Positions 9,646 through 19,859 of a stretch of 64,000 nt of DNA are shown one piece after another (within the stretch, counting starts at the first letter, position 1; each line of letters begins with the position of its first letter). Made by a program: the position numbers and the translations under genes. A model generated the notes under the pieces. It saw only the letters and a list, made by a program, of their open reading frames with translations. It made no database searches and was not told the DNA's origin. The stretch is from Plasmodiophora brassicae (Eukaryota; Endomyxa: Phytomyxea; Phytomyxea; Plasmodiophorida): the NCBI GenBank assembly GCA_036867785.1, contig CP145415.1:496001-560000 (forward strand), read 5' to 3'.

Positions 9646-11577
9646 ATGGCTGCGAAGAAGAGACGTCGGCCGACGAAGAAGAGGAAGGGGCCGGAGCTGA
9701 ACTATGGCCTGTTCCGGTCGCCAGTCCTGTACCCAGCCGGGCCGGTCGGCCAGGAGTTCTGGGAGCTGTTCCTGTCGTTACAGCCGAAGGAGCGCCCCGC
9801 GTTACAGCCCTGGGACGAACCACTGCGCTCGGCGCCGTTCGTCGAAGTGGACCGCATCGAGGACCTGCCGCTGCAGTCGCCAGACAACAATCTGACCCGA
9901 TGCCGCGTCCACCTTCCTTCGTCTTCTCCCTCAGGCTTCTCCACATGCCGGTCGTTGCCACCCTCTGGACGCGCCGTCGATCATCCATCGTTCGTCGACG
10001 TCGTCTGCCTGCCGTTCGCGATCGTCGGCCTGAAGAAGGCGGGGAACCCGTGCCCGCACGCCCTGTTCATCTCGGAGGACGACTACCAGATCGTCGGCGA
10101 CATGCTGAGCGTCGCGACACCGAATCTGATGGGCAACCCTGGCATCGGCAAGACCTGCCTGCACTACAAGATCCTGGCGTGCCTGATCCGACGCCCCGAC
10201 CTGCTGTCGCTGAACACCTGGCCGGAGACGCACCGGGTCGTCGTTCGCGTCGAGGGCACCCCGTCCGACTTCCAGACTCATTTCCATTACCTGGACGGCG
10301 GCCCGGTCCACACCTTGGACTTGCTCATCATCCCATCCGACCTGATCGAACGCGGCGACGTCCTGCTGCTGTACGAACCGGACCCGACGATGGTGTACCA
10401 GGCGCAGCAGATGGAGGTGCAGACGATCGCCACGATGCCGATCGCCGACTGCCCCGACCCGACCCGAATCGTGCTGCCGCCGTATGCACGACGCGACCCG
10501 GTCGCTGACGTATCCTGCTTCTACATGGCGAACCCGTCCGTCGAGCAATGCCTCCTCATGGCCGACGTCTTCCGTCTGGCGTCGTCCGACGACAACCACC
10601 ACCGCCTTCTGGATCGCCAGGCGGTCCTTGATCGCGTAGGGCAATTCGGCCCCGTCCCGAAGTACGTCCTGCCGACGAACGACGCCGCCGCCCGCCTGCA
10701 CAGCGACCTGCAACGCAGCAAGCTGACGACCATGTCGCTACAGGGCGCCCTGCAGGCCAAGTCCATCGTCGCCGATCGCAACTACGACGACTTCGCCGAC
10801 CCGTTCCTGCTGTCGCTGCATTCGAAACGGTCGCAGCCGGACCGGTACCGCAAGTTCCACCTGGACCTGGCCAGTCGCAAGGTCGAGGACGCCATCCGCC
10901 TCGAATTGCCCAAGTTCGACCTGAGAGCCGCCGCGAATCACGTGATCCGCTTCGGCGCCGGTGACACGTCGCTGTCGACCTGCCAGGTGACGCTCTGCTA
11001 CCAGGCGGTCTTCCTGCAGCTGGCGTGCACATCCGGCCTCGCCTGGGAAGACGCCACAACGACGTACTCGATGGTCTGCCACGAGCTCGACTGGCAGGGT
11101 GGCATCTACCCGCCCGTGTTCCGCGCGTTCGCCGTCAAGAAGCAACGTTGCCTTCAGGACGGGTCCATGACGTTCGCCAGCCTCGATGCCAGGTTCCTGT
11201 ACTTCCCGTCGGACTCGTCGTTCCCGTTCTTCGACGCGTTCTGGGTCGACGACCACAACAACCTGCACGGCCTGCAGACGACGGTGGGCGACCCGCGCCG
11301 GTTCCAGCTCGACGATTTCGTCGGCATGCTCGACCGGATGCAGATCACGGCCGAGCATCGCCCGAGCAAGATCGTCGCGCATTGCCTGCCGCTTCGCAGG
11401 GACGCGGACGCCATCGCCAACCTGAAGCCGGGCGCCTTCTGGGACAATGTTGACGACTACGCGCCGATCAAGGACACGGTCGGCCGGTTCGGCCTCGAGT
11501 TCCACGTCATCCGTGCCGCGCCGGGGTACCTGACACGGTCGTTCGACACGTTGCACGAGCTCGCAACGACGTCCTGA
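9646..11577 (+). CDS. large P-loop protein, Crinkler/RHS-like
   Basis: Single-exon gene of 643 residues in the densest GC-rich coding of the window. A basic, NLS-like start (KKRRRPTKKRK) is followed at about residue 163 by a Walker A loop, GNPGIGKT, and further on by VLLLYEPD, which may be Walker B. The P-loop style and the Leu/Trp/Asp-rich context resemble the NTPase part of Crinkler-RHS proteins known from oomycetes, chytrids and trypanosomes. Family membership is an inference from that motif; no nuclease domain was recognised. In-frame ATG or GTG codons upstream (9556, 9544) run into the minisatellite, so 9646 is preferred. The lack of introns sets it apart from its neighbours. Confidence 0.55.
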   Translation: MAAKKRRRPTKKRKGPELNYGLFRSPVLYPAGPVGQEFWELFLSLQPKERPALQPWDEPLRSAPFVEVDRIEDLPLQSPDNNLTRCRVHLPSSSPSGFSTCRSLPPSGRAVDHPSFVDVVCLPFAIVGLKKAGNPCPHALFISEDDYQIVGDMLSVATPNLMGNPGIGKTCLHYKILACLIRRPDLLSLNTWPETHRVVVRVEGTPSDFQTHFHYLDGGPVHTLDLLIIPSDLIERGDVLLLYEPDPTMVYQAQQMEVQTIATMPIADCPDPTRIVLPPYARRDPVADVSCFYMANPSVEQCLLMADVFRLASSDDNHHRLLDRQAVLDRVGQFGPVPKYVLPTNDAAARLHSDLQRSKLTTMSLQGALQAKSIVADRNYDDFADPFLLSLHSKRSQPDRYRKFHLDLASRKVEDAIRLELPKFDLRAAANHVIRFGAGDTSLSTCQVTLCYQAVFLQLACTSGLAWEDATTTYSMVCHELDWQGGIYPPVFRAFAVKKQRCLQDGSMTFASLDARFLYFPSDSSFPFFDAFWVDDHNNLHGLQTTVGDPRRFQLDDFVGMLDRMQITAEHRPSKIVAHCLPLRRDADAIANLKPGAFWDNVDDYAPIKDTVGRFGLEFHVIRAAPGYLTRSFDTLHELATTS

Positions 11578-11732
11578 GGCGGCGTTACGTGCCGAAGATA
11601 CTTTCGTTCGCCTGCCGACTGCCCGTCAGCGCCGCTGGCACCACGATACCGCTCAGTGTAAGATTACACGCCACGCGACAGGGTTGGCGCATCCGACTGT
11701 TCTCACTCTCTTGCCCTTCACTTCACATATCG

Positions 11733-13516
11733 ATGATGCGGACGGTGCTGCTGATAGTGGTGGTGGTCGGCGTCTCGTATGGGCAGCTGGCCGACTGGTA
11801 CACGTGCCCAGCGTATGCCTGCCGCCCGCCCCACTGCCGCTGCGCCTCGTCGCGGTCGCCCGTCGACTCCCCGCCCATGTTCATCGTCCTCACGCACGAC
11901 GACGCCGTCCACAGTTTCTCGACGAACACGGTTCTGAACGGTGGGGCCTCGCATGCATTGCTCGGCAAGCGGCCCCCCACTCGTCGCCTGATATCGTATC
12001 GCAGTGGTTCGCGGGTTGTCGAACCCGAACGGGTGCGACCTGCCCGTCACCTGGTACGTGTCTGTCGAGTACACGCTGCCGCACCTGGTTCGGCACGTGT
12101 ACGACATGAACCATGAGATCGCGACGCACACGGTGCACCATGTCGGCCTGCCCGACCGGGACGAGATCGTCGGGTGCCGCAACTGGCTGCGGGACCAGGC
12201 CGGCATCCCCGAGCACGAGCTGCGAGGGTTCCGAGCCCCCTACCTCATGCACGACGTCCGGCAGAGGCGCACCCTGCACGACAACGGGTTCGCCTACGAG
12301 TCGTCCATCAACCAAGCCGCCGACAAACGGCAGTTGTTCCCGTACACGCTCGGTAGGCTGGTCCCCTCCCGGCGCGGGACCGGTGTAGTAGTACTGACAA
12401 CGGGATAGACCATGGCGTGGCGATCGACTGCTCGAAGGGGACAGGGCCGTGCGCCCCCGAGTAAGTCGTACAAGCGCCGGCCCCACACACGAGGGGGCAG
12501 CCGCCTGACCCGTTTCGCAGGGAATCGTATCCGGGAATGTGGTCGGTCCCGCTCTGGACGCTGCCGGGCGCCTCCAACTCGATGGACATCATCGGGGACG
12601 CCTACGAGCAGTACATGAACGAGGTTCGTCCCTGGGAGACGCGCACCTCCTTGCGACCGGCCTGCACTGACCGGCACGACAGTTCAACTCGAAGTACCAT
12701 GGCAACCGTTCGCCGCTGGGCGTCTTCTTCCACTCCGGATGGCTGGACGCGCACAGCGACCAGGTGCGACGGTTCCTCGCCGAGGTGACGTCGGCGCACG
12801 ACGACGTCTGGGTCGTGACCAACTGGCAGCTCATCGAATGGATGAAGAACCCGGTGTCGGCTGCAGAGGTACGTGCATCGCCGTATCACATGTTGGACCT
12901 GCGTGCTGATCGCCGGTTGCCCCAGTACCGATGGCAACAGACGCGGGCCCGGTTCTGCCCGCGATCCCCGCGTGGCCCCTTGCCGCCCGCCTCCGGGTGC
13001 CTGCACGGGACCTGGGACGGCGCCGCCTACCGCTGCGTCTGCCTCGGCGAAGGGAACCCGTCCGCCAACGGCTTCTGTCGCGGGTCGTCCGGTGCCTGCG
13101 ACGTCCCCAAGTCGTACGCCGACGGCGCGTTCACGTGCGACGGTGAACCAGAGGCGCCTGCCCAGCCCGATGGCCCGTCGTCGACGTCGGACGAGACGGA
13201 CGCGTCGCACAGCGAGCCGGCAACGACGGAACCGCCATATGCGAAACCGAAACTGACGATCCGCATCGAGATCAGCAAGGAGCGTCGGTCGTTCTGCGCC
13301 GACCTGATCGTGAAGAACGCCGGGCGGCAGGCATTGCAGAAGACGGTCCGGGTGCGTCGTGCGTTAACGGGTCGGTACGCGATCCGCGACGACGACAGCG
13401 ACGGCGGCATCGAGACCGATGGCAGGTCATACGTCGCGTGGCGTGTCCCGAACGGCCTGCGACGGGGACGTACCCATACGGTTTCCTTCTGCGCCGATGG
13501 GCGCCTGCGTACCTGA
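11733..13516 (+). CDS. secreted chitin deacetylase-like protein (CE4) with Cys-rich and CBM-like tail
   Basis: Polysaccharide deacetylase of the animal chitin-deacetylase kind. Exons 11733-11940, 12005-12352, 12409-12460, 12521-12623, 12683-12868 and 12926-13516 give 495 residues. A signal peptide (MMRTVLLIVVVVGVSYG) is followed by a short cysteine cluster and the NodB-type fold: THDDAV (metal-site aspartates), NHEIATHTVHH (metal-binding His-x-x-x-His type motif), RGFRAPYL, PGMWSVPLWTLP and VTNWQLIEWM. The C-terminal 200 residues hold a Cys-rich segment, an acidic Ser/Thr linker and a beta-rich domain (LIVKNAGRQAL) that resembles a type-2 carbohydrate-binding module. It probably acts on extracellular or cell-wall amino-sugar polymers. 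Confidence 0.87.
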
Positions 13517-13900
13517 CAGCGTCGTCTGTCGATAAACCATATCGGAGTAGCCACTGTTTCCTTCCACGAGGCAGGAAACGCGAACGCCTGGCAGCGGAGC
13601 GGGCTGCTGCCAGCGTCGTCGTGCGTTCCCTCGGTTCCGTGCGCTTCAATGCCATCGGTTTCTATCACGAAGTACTTCTTCAGCGTGTCGGATGGTCGAG
13701 TCTGTCTAGACGGGTGCGCTGTTCGAAGGTGAGACGGTCAGAGATTGCGCTACTTTGATGCTTCGTGCCACGTCGATTCCCGTGTCAGTGTTGACGTCAG
13801 GCTCGTTCATAAAAAATCACCACGGAACAGTTATACGACGCGGTGCCCTAATATCCGCCAGCGGGCACGTGCCCGTCGTACACAACACTTCTTGACGTCG
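13517..13900. other. intergenic region
   Basis: About 380 nt of lower-GC sequence between the deacetylase stop and the next small membrane-protein gene. No convincing gene or repeat is seen. It presumably holds the deacetylase 3' end and a promoter. Confidence 0.5.
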
Positions 13901-14143
13901 ATGCTGGCAGGGATCGTCGTTGCATTATGCGTACTACCGGGAACATCGGGGATGGACCTGCCGCAGCTGAGCAGCGACGTGTCGTTCAACCTCCCGCCGG
14001 GAACTAGCGTCGTGGCCATCGCGGCAGCCATCGCCATCATCATCGGCATCGTCATCATTTGCTGCATCTGTCGACGCCCGGCGTCCTGTTGTGCGACGCT
14101 GGCATGTTGCGTCGCCGGCGAGACCGTCTGTTGCTGCTGCTGA
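13901..14143 (+). CDS. small single-pass membrane protein with Cys-rich tail
   Basis: Unrecognised 80-residue protein. It begins with a signal-peptide-like segment (MLAGIVVALCVLPGTSG). A short polar stretch and one strong helix (VVAIAAAIAIIIGIVIICCIC) follow, then a tail with repeated cysteines ending CCCC, a likely palmitoylation site. The layout suggests a small type I membrane protein. No family can be named. The reading frame extends upstream but the signal peptide points to this ATG. Confidence 0.5.
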   Translation: MLAGIVVALCVLPGTSGMDLPQLSSDVSFNLPPGTSVVAIAAAIAIIIGIVIICCICRRPASCCATLACCVAGETVCCCC

Positions 14144-14183
14144 CGATATTGCCCATCCAGTGAATGTATTCGGTTGGTCAGAG

Positions 14184-15322
14184 TCACGTCGGAGCGGGTG
14201 GCATAGGAAGAACAGCACAACACGTCCGTCGGGCGGGATCGACAGGACCAACCATGGCCCCACGCCGCCTGCTGACCGAATGGGTCATGAGCTGGCGCTG
14301 TCGATGTGCGACCTTGGCGGATAGCACGAATGAGGCGAGGCGATTCGCGGCGCTGATCGTTGTTCTCGCTGCGGATATCAGCGACCCCGGGTACCCGAGC
14401 AGCACGTCCACGAACAGGAACAGGACCTCCGTCGTCGCCAGGCCGTACTGCACGAATAGGAGCCAGATCGTCCAGTAGGCTGGCCTAGGCTGCTGTCCGG
14501 ACCTGGCCACTCCCGCCTTGGTCGCATTCTTCGTGAATGCTCGGAACACTGATGCCAATGGAATCAGTCAGCGGCGTTCGTTACCATATACGTAGAACTC
14601 GTGAGGACTTTCATAGGCCACCACGAACATGGTGGACATGTAGACCAGGTAGATTGCAACAAGGATGCAGAGCAGGACGGGGACGATGGTGACGTCGTGT
14701 TCCGGGTGGTTGTGGATGCGCACGAGATAGCAGCAATATTCCTTCGGCGTCATGCGCCCAGATAGCCGGGCGCCCAGGCACGCCGTCGCCACACTGAATG
14801 CAAAACTCCCCCATAGCAGGATCTGCCTGGCGTTGTTGAGGCGATTCGTGACGGTGGTACCGAAATAACGGCGACGAACCTCGGTGCACAGGTTGACGAT
14901 CAGAGAGGCCCGTGCGTCGTCAGCGAAGAAGCAGTGGTTGGTGCGACTGGCGAACAGGGACACATGTCCTATCAGGTCTACGAGCCAGGTCGTCAGCAAA
15001 TCGGGACCCGAATGCGAACCGACAAGGCCGGACCGGTGATGAAGACGGTGCTGTAGAGGGAGCAGAACCTCGGCACGACGAGTAATGCCATGGATGCCAT
15101 GCACGAGAGCAGGCAGACGACCGACCATTCCCGACATATTCGTGTAGCGGACCCGTTCATGACGGGTCGTATTCTCGTGTTATCTACCCAGATACGGTCA
15201 GCCCGGGGACCAGGTTACCCGGTACCCTGCAAATTACACGAGTGCAACGTCGCGAACGTGAGAATGATGACGGCCAGAAGCACGTTCTCCAGCGGCGCTG
15301 ACCAGGCACCGGACAACGACAT
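14184..15322 (-). CDS. multi-pass membrane protein of unknown family
   Basis: Four exons (15322-15226, 15183-15034, 14977-14592, 14492-14184) join in phase to 313 residues. There are at least five hydrophobic segments, for example LLAVIILTFATLHSC, SVVCLLSCMASMALLVV, VTIVPVLLCILVAIYLVY and YWTIWLLFVQYGLA. The order and loops are loosely like a seven-helix receptor, and the gene may be distantly related to the TOM1-like gene at 54-56 kb, but no diagnostic motif is visible. The first exon is inferred from phase and hydrophobicity. The C-terminus after the last helix is basic. Confidence 0.55.
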
Positions 15323-15563
15323 GCCGAGAGCACCGGCGACGACAACGTTCAGGTGTGCACTCCCGTAGCGGTCGGCTTAGAAACCAGTGAATATGTTTGG
15401 CAGGCACAGTAGGTAAGGGTCAGAACAGGTCGCGCGCCCCATAACTCAACAAGCGACCCTTTCCCGATCCGGTGGCGTGGCGGGACACCCAGTGACAAGG
15501 ACGGGCCTCAAACCGACAGTTATGATAGAATCGACCAGCCGTATCCCGAAACCGTGCCGTCGC

Positions 15564-16905
15564 TCAGAAATCGTCGAAGGCTGCCTGGTCGGCGTCGTCG
15601 ATGGCATCCTCGTCATCATCGGTGTCGTCCGGATGGGCGAACGGGGGCCCTCGTCGGCGAAACACCGAATCGTCTAACCCTGCCGGGGCGACTGTTAGGC
15701 GTTGGGTGGCAATACAGGTAATGGCGGCGAGCACCTTTCAGGAACTCATGGGATGCCAACTCGCATGCCGTCGGGCGATCGTGCTGGTCAACCGTCATGG
15801 CGGATCGCAGGAAGCCTTCCAGAGTGGCGTCGCACTGCTCCGGGAACATCAGATCGCCTCTGAGGATCTGTAACCCCCGCTCAGCACGACGAATGACGCC
15901 GGTGGTGCCAGGCGACCTTGTTGAAGACGCCTTCCGCGGATGCGTCTTGGAACGGGTGCTCGGAGAAGGCCATCTGGTAAATTGTGACGCCGAACGCCCA
16001 GATGTCGACCCTGTCGTCGAACGGCGCCCCCTCAGCGCTCAGGTCCCGATGCCGGCGAACCATCTCGGGTGCCCAGTAGATCTCTGTGCCGCACAGAGTG
16101 GTACATCTGCCATCACGACGACGCATTAGAGCCCAGTCACGACCGAGGCACCTCTCGAGACGGACCTGGCGTCCGCCACGATCCGCTTCGACAGGCCGAA
16201 ATCGCATAGCTTCAGGTGGCCATCGTTCGTCCTGGATCAGCGTCAGCCTGATGTGTCCCAGCAGTCGGAGCGGTTCCCTCCCACAGGAGCAGGTTGCCCG
16301 GTTTGATATCCCGATGCAGAACGCCAGCGGTCGTGTGCAGGTACCTGATGGCGGACAGCAGTTCGTAGGCGTACACGCGCAGCGATTCGAGCGGGATCCC
16401 TGAATGGCATCGCTGGAGCAAACGGCGTGTCGTCGCACGCGACGTGCCGCTGTACCTGAACCAGATCGTTCGATCTGGTTGGTGATGCACCCGCCCGAGC
16501 ACCACTCCATTGCAAGATACAGGTACGCGTCGTCCTTCATCGTGCAGAACCTGAGAGCACGCGGGCGACGCCGCTTGAGACGACGATGGGGCCGAGGCGA
16601 CGTGGGCGACTGGTCCGTACAGGCGCACGATGGCGGGATGTGCGATGGACATCAGGATGGATTTCTCGTCGAGGACGCGCTGCGGGTTCGTGATCGTCGC
16701 GCGCGCTATGCGCTTGACGGCGAGCTGGACGCCTGCCTGCCTGGCCGTGTAGAGGAAGACCTGCGAGTTCGCGCCGCGCCCTGCGCGCCATGGCGTCAGA
16801 CGGCGGCAAGGTGTTAGCAGGAGCAGTAGACGCCCGACCAATGGGCCGTTCCCGGGCGAGGTCCAGGTCGGCGAGCTGCCATGGCGGGCTGCCGATGTTC
16901 GCCAT
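15564..16905 (-). CDS. serine/threonine protein kinase
   Basis: Eight exons (16905-16839, 16780-16621, 16550-16456, 16399-16285, 16231-16166, 16106-15917, 15867-15735, 15691-15564) give 317 residues, nearly all kinase domain. Complete motifs are the glycine loop PIGRGANSQV, AVKR lysine, YLYLAMEWCSGG hinge, HRDIKPGNLLL catalytic loop, HLKLCDFGLSK metal site, GTEIYWAPEM activation-loop end and VDIWAFGVTIYQM. A short acidic tail ends in FDDF. The frame and each motif are restored only when all seven short introns are removed. The group is not clear (AGC- or CAMK-like). It is divergent from TYW3 across a region with a long inverted repeat. Confidence 0.9.
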
Positions 16906-17114
16906 TGGAGGGACCTGGGCACCTGACGGACGTGTCGTCGTATGCGGCGCCTGCACTGAGACGGACAGTTCAGGCTGGCGGCGGCATCCGGGACGGGTTC
17001 CCCCGCCGCCTTGGCACACACACACTCATGTTGATCAGATCCGATGGTCTACGGGCGCGGGGCGTTCTAACCAACGAACGGTACTTCCGGAGGATCGCCA
17101 TTGCGAATTGTTTC

Positions 17115-17212
17115 GGACCACGCGACAGGCCAAGCCAGGTGCCTACAACGTCGTTGTCGTCCACCATTCGTGGACAGCTGATAGCCCCCTGGCTGGGCCT
17201 GTCGCGTGGACC
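17115..17212. repeat. inverted repeat with nested hairpins
   Basis: Two 25-nt arms, 17115-17139 and 17188-17212, are reverse complements with 23 of 25 positions matching. The 48-nt middle holds two smaller hairpins: ACAACG with CGTTGT (17145-17157), and GTCCAC with GTGGAC around a 5-nt loop (about 17158-17174). It lies in the 460-nt divergent intergenic region between the kinase and TYW3. It could be a cruciform, a structured leader RNA or a small foldback element. Confidence 0.8.
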
Positions 17213-17367
17213 GTCCTGCAAGCTATGCGGTAAGCGCGGGCACAACTCGAGGACGTGTCCCCGGGGAGACTCTTCACATCAGGAGCCCCTTGCCGGATAG
17301 TCGAGCGGCCAGCAAAGTATTCCTGAGGTGTGCTGCGTTCGAGCGGGCGCACTTTGCGCAGCTGCAC

Positions 17368-18268
17368 ATGCGATCCGTGGCGCGTGCGGCTGCAGCTGCT
17401 GCGTCGTTCGACGAGCGCAAACGCCGCATCCTGTCATGCCGCGGTGACAAATCGCCCAAGGGGTCCATCGATGACCTCGTCCTGCCCATCATGGACGTCG
17501 TCAATCAGTGGTGGGGCACGGGCGTCGATGTCGTCGTCGTTGCTGGGGCACTGACGCGTTCGGTGCAGTGACGACTTTGTCACGACGTCGAGCTGTTCCG
17601 GCAGGGTGGCCGTCTACGTCGACTGTGACCCGGAGGATGTGTCCCGCAAGGTAAAGAAGGGCGGTGTGTGGCTGTTCGTCAGTCATGACGCTCTGCCAGT
17701 CGACGATGTCGTCTGCACGATCTTCCCGCGTCATTCCGAAGGCGACGGCACGCTGCGCTTCTGCGTCGACGAGTACCCGGACGCGTCCGCTCCGCTGGTC
17801 TACTTCAAGTTCGAACCGTTCATCCTCCATGTCGCATCACGATCCGAGCAGGCCGCCCAGGCCTTCCTGGCAACGTCCCTGCGGGCCGGTTATGGCAATT
17901 CCGGCATCCAGAAGCTCAACGTCCAGGTGCGGGACACGCTTAAGCTCGACGTGCCCATTGGCACGTACTCGGGCGACACCATCAGCCTGTTCGTCTCGAA
18001 GCCGTACATCGAGCTGCTCTCCCGGTTGGCGAACGATAAGTTCCGGGAGAACGTCGCCAAACTCGACAGGTACCAGGCGATCATTGCGAGCGGCCTCGTC
18101 TTCGGGCCGTCGATGACGAGCGAAACGCGCGCGGAACGCATCGAACGGAATCGTTCGGCCGGCATGGTCGCTGGCGCCGGTCGGCGGGAACAGAGACGGC
18201 ACGCGCGCGACAGCGACAGCGACAGCGAACCGTCAGCCGCCGATGACGAAATGAACCCATTCCCGTAG
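17368..18268 (+). CDS. TYW3: tRNA wybutosine-synthesizing protein 3
   Basis: Third-step N4-methyltransferase in wybutosine formation at position 37 of tRNA-Phe. Two exons (17368-17507, 17569-18268) give 279 residues. Family marks are GDKSPKGSIDDLV, NHDDFVTTSSCSGRV (created by the splice), GGVWLFVSHDAL, VYFKFEPFILHV and GYGNSGI. The C-terminus is basic and then acidic (RDSDSDSEP). The first ATG giving the family N-terminus is 17368. An in-frame upstream extension adds no family sequence. Confidence 0.93.
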
Positions 18269-18383
18269 CGTTGCTGTCCTGTGCACGTCCATAGGTAGTC
18301 GGGTCGGGGCAGTGGGCAAACGGTCACAGCCCAGCGAAAGGCGGGGCCACCGGGAGCGCGCAACCTCAGCACCTGGTTGACGA

Positions 18384-19770
18384 ATGCTCCGACAACGTCG
18401 CCTGATGTCGCCGATCTGGCTGGTGATCGTCGCGGGCGTCCTGGTGGGATCTGGCAACAGTGCGGCCACGTACCCGAAGGCGTTGCACGTCGTCGTGACC
18501 GCACAGGCGCAAACAGGTCTGTCGCGTTCGACGGCGCCTGAGCGGCGGCAACGACGGCTAACGGGGGCGAATCCAGACATCGTGATTCAGCTGCTGCCGA
18601 ATGCCACGGGCGGGTACCCGATCCTGGCGACGCAGATCGGGTCGGTGCCCTCGTCCGGGGCACTGTATCAGCTGTCCCAGGTGAGGACTATCGTGCCGAC
18701 CGGGCGCTGGGTCGATTGACGATGATCCCAGGTGTACGCCGTCTACGGGTACATGCCGCAGAAGGGGACCCAAATCACGTCGTCGTATACGAACGTGTCA
18801 TCGCTGGCGTCGAACCGTGTGCTGTTCTCCGCGCCGATCGGCTTCACTGGTGCGAATTTCACGTACTACGCCATCAACAAGTATGGCATGTCGACCAGCG
18901 CGGGCATTGTGTACATCACGGTCGACGGCAGTGCCGTGTCGAGCCCGTTCACGACGAGCAACGAGAACTGGTTCGTCGTGTACGACGCCACTGCCAGCGC
19001 CGGGTGGAGCGCCACCAGCATCGGTCAGCGCTTGCAATCGCTCGGTGCCGGGCGGCGACCGATTCACGTTCCGATAGGGAACCTGAACCATTTCATATAC
19101 TCCGATTCGATCCCGTACGTGGTCGGCTCGGCGAACACGGCAAGGTGGTCGTTCACGGCGCCCAGCAAATTCAGGTACGGCGATGCACACATCTGCCCAG
19201 ACGGCCCGACCCGAACGCCAACGCGCGACCACAGCGGAAACTTCGAGCGTGCCTACAACGGGTACATCTCGTTCTGGTTGACGAGTTTCGCCGGGGACTT
19301 CACGACGAGCGTGTACCCGAACCCGAAAACGTTCGTCGCGTTAACGTGTGCGACGTGCGCCTCGGGCGCCGGGATCACCCTGGCCCAGCGTAACATCACC
19401 TGGGTTGGCGACACGCGACTCTTCAACTTTACGTTGAACGAGCAGCCGATCAACGGCTGGAAGAAGGACCCGAAGAGCGTTTTCCTGGTGGGGTTGACGA
19501 ACGGCGCGTGTCGCAAACGTCCACCGGTCGCTGACGGCTGGTGTCGCAGTCGTGGACAACGCCGACGAACTGTGATTTCTTCAACGTGCTGTCAGGGCTG
19601 TCGTCGGTCGCCATCTACCCGGACGTCTCAACGGGCCAGGAATCCGTCGGCCTCGATGACGTCCGCATCGTCTTTGGGCAAAGTAAGCAGACGCGCACGC
19701 ATGTGCCGATTCCCGTTCCGTCTAACCGCTTGGGCTCGCAGCTGATAACTCGGTTTCCTGCTACCCTTAA
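18384..19770 (+). CDS. secreted protein with laminin-IV-like domain
   Basis: Exons 18384-18680, 18732-19174, 19235-19487, 19550-19682 and 19742-19770 give about 384 residues. A signal peptide (SPIWLVIVAGVLVGSGNSA) is followed by a beta-sandwich repeat with FTYYAINKYGMSTSAG, typical of tandem cadherin-like or Big repeats. A domain then reads WSFTAPSKFSGN, YNGYISFWL, LAQRNITWVGDTRLFNFTL and LDDVRIVFGQ, which matches the general plan of the laminin IV (B) domain. It is likely extracellular and adhesive or matrix-like. A further 33-nt intron near 19050 is possible but keeps the frame either way. Confidence 0.68.
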
Positions 19771-19859
19771 TTCTAATAACAAAGCCGCCGAGGTTTCATC
19801 CCAACCGGGAAGCGATGCATGTGTAAGTAGGTAGTGGATTGATATGAGCGCCGGTGGAT

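Noticed and set aside
17206-17300. Perfect CCHC zinc knuckle CKLCGKRGHNSRTC upstream of TYW3
   Set aside because: It starts inside the right arm of the inverted repeat, in a frame that ends soon after and does not join TYW3 in phase. A real CCHC gene could not be assembled around it.
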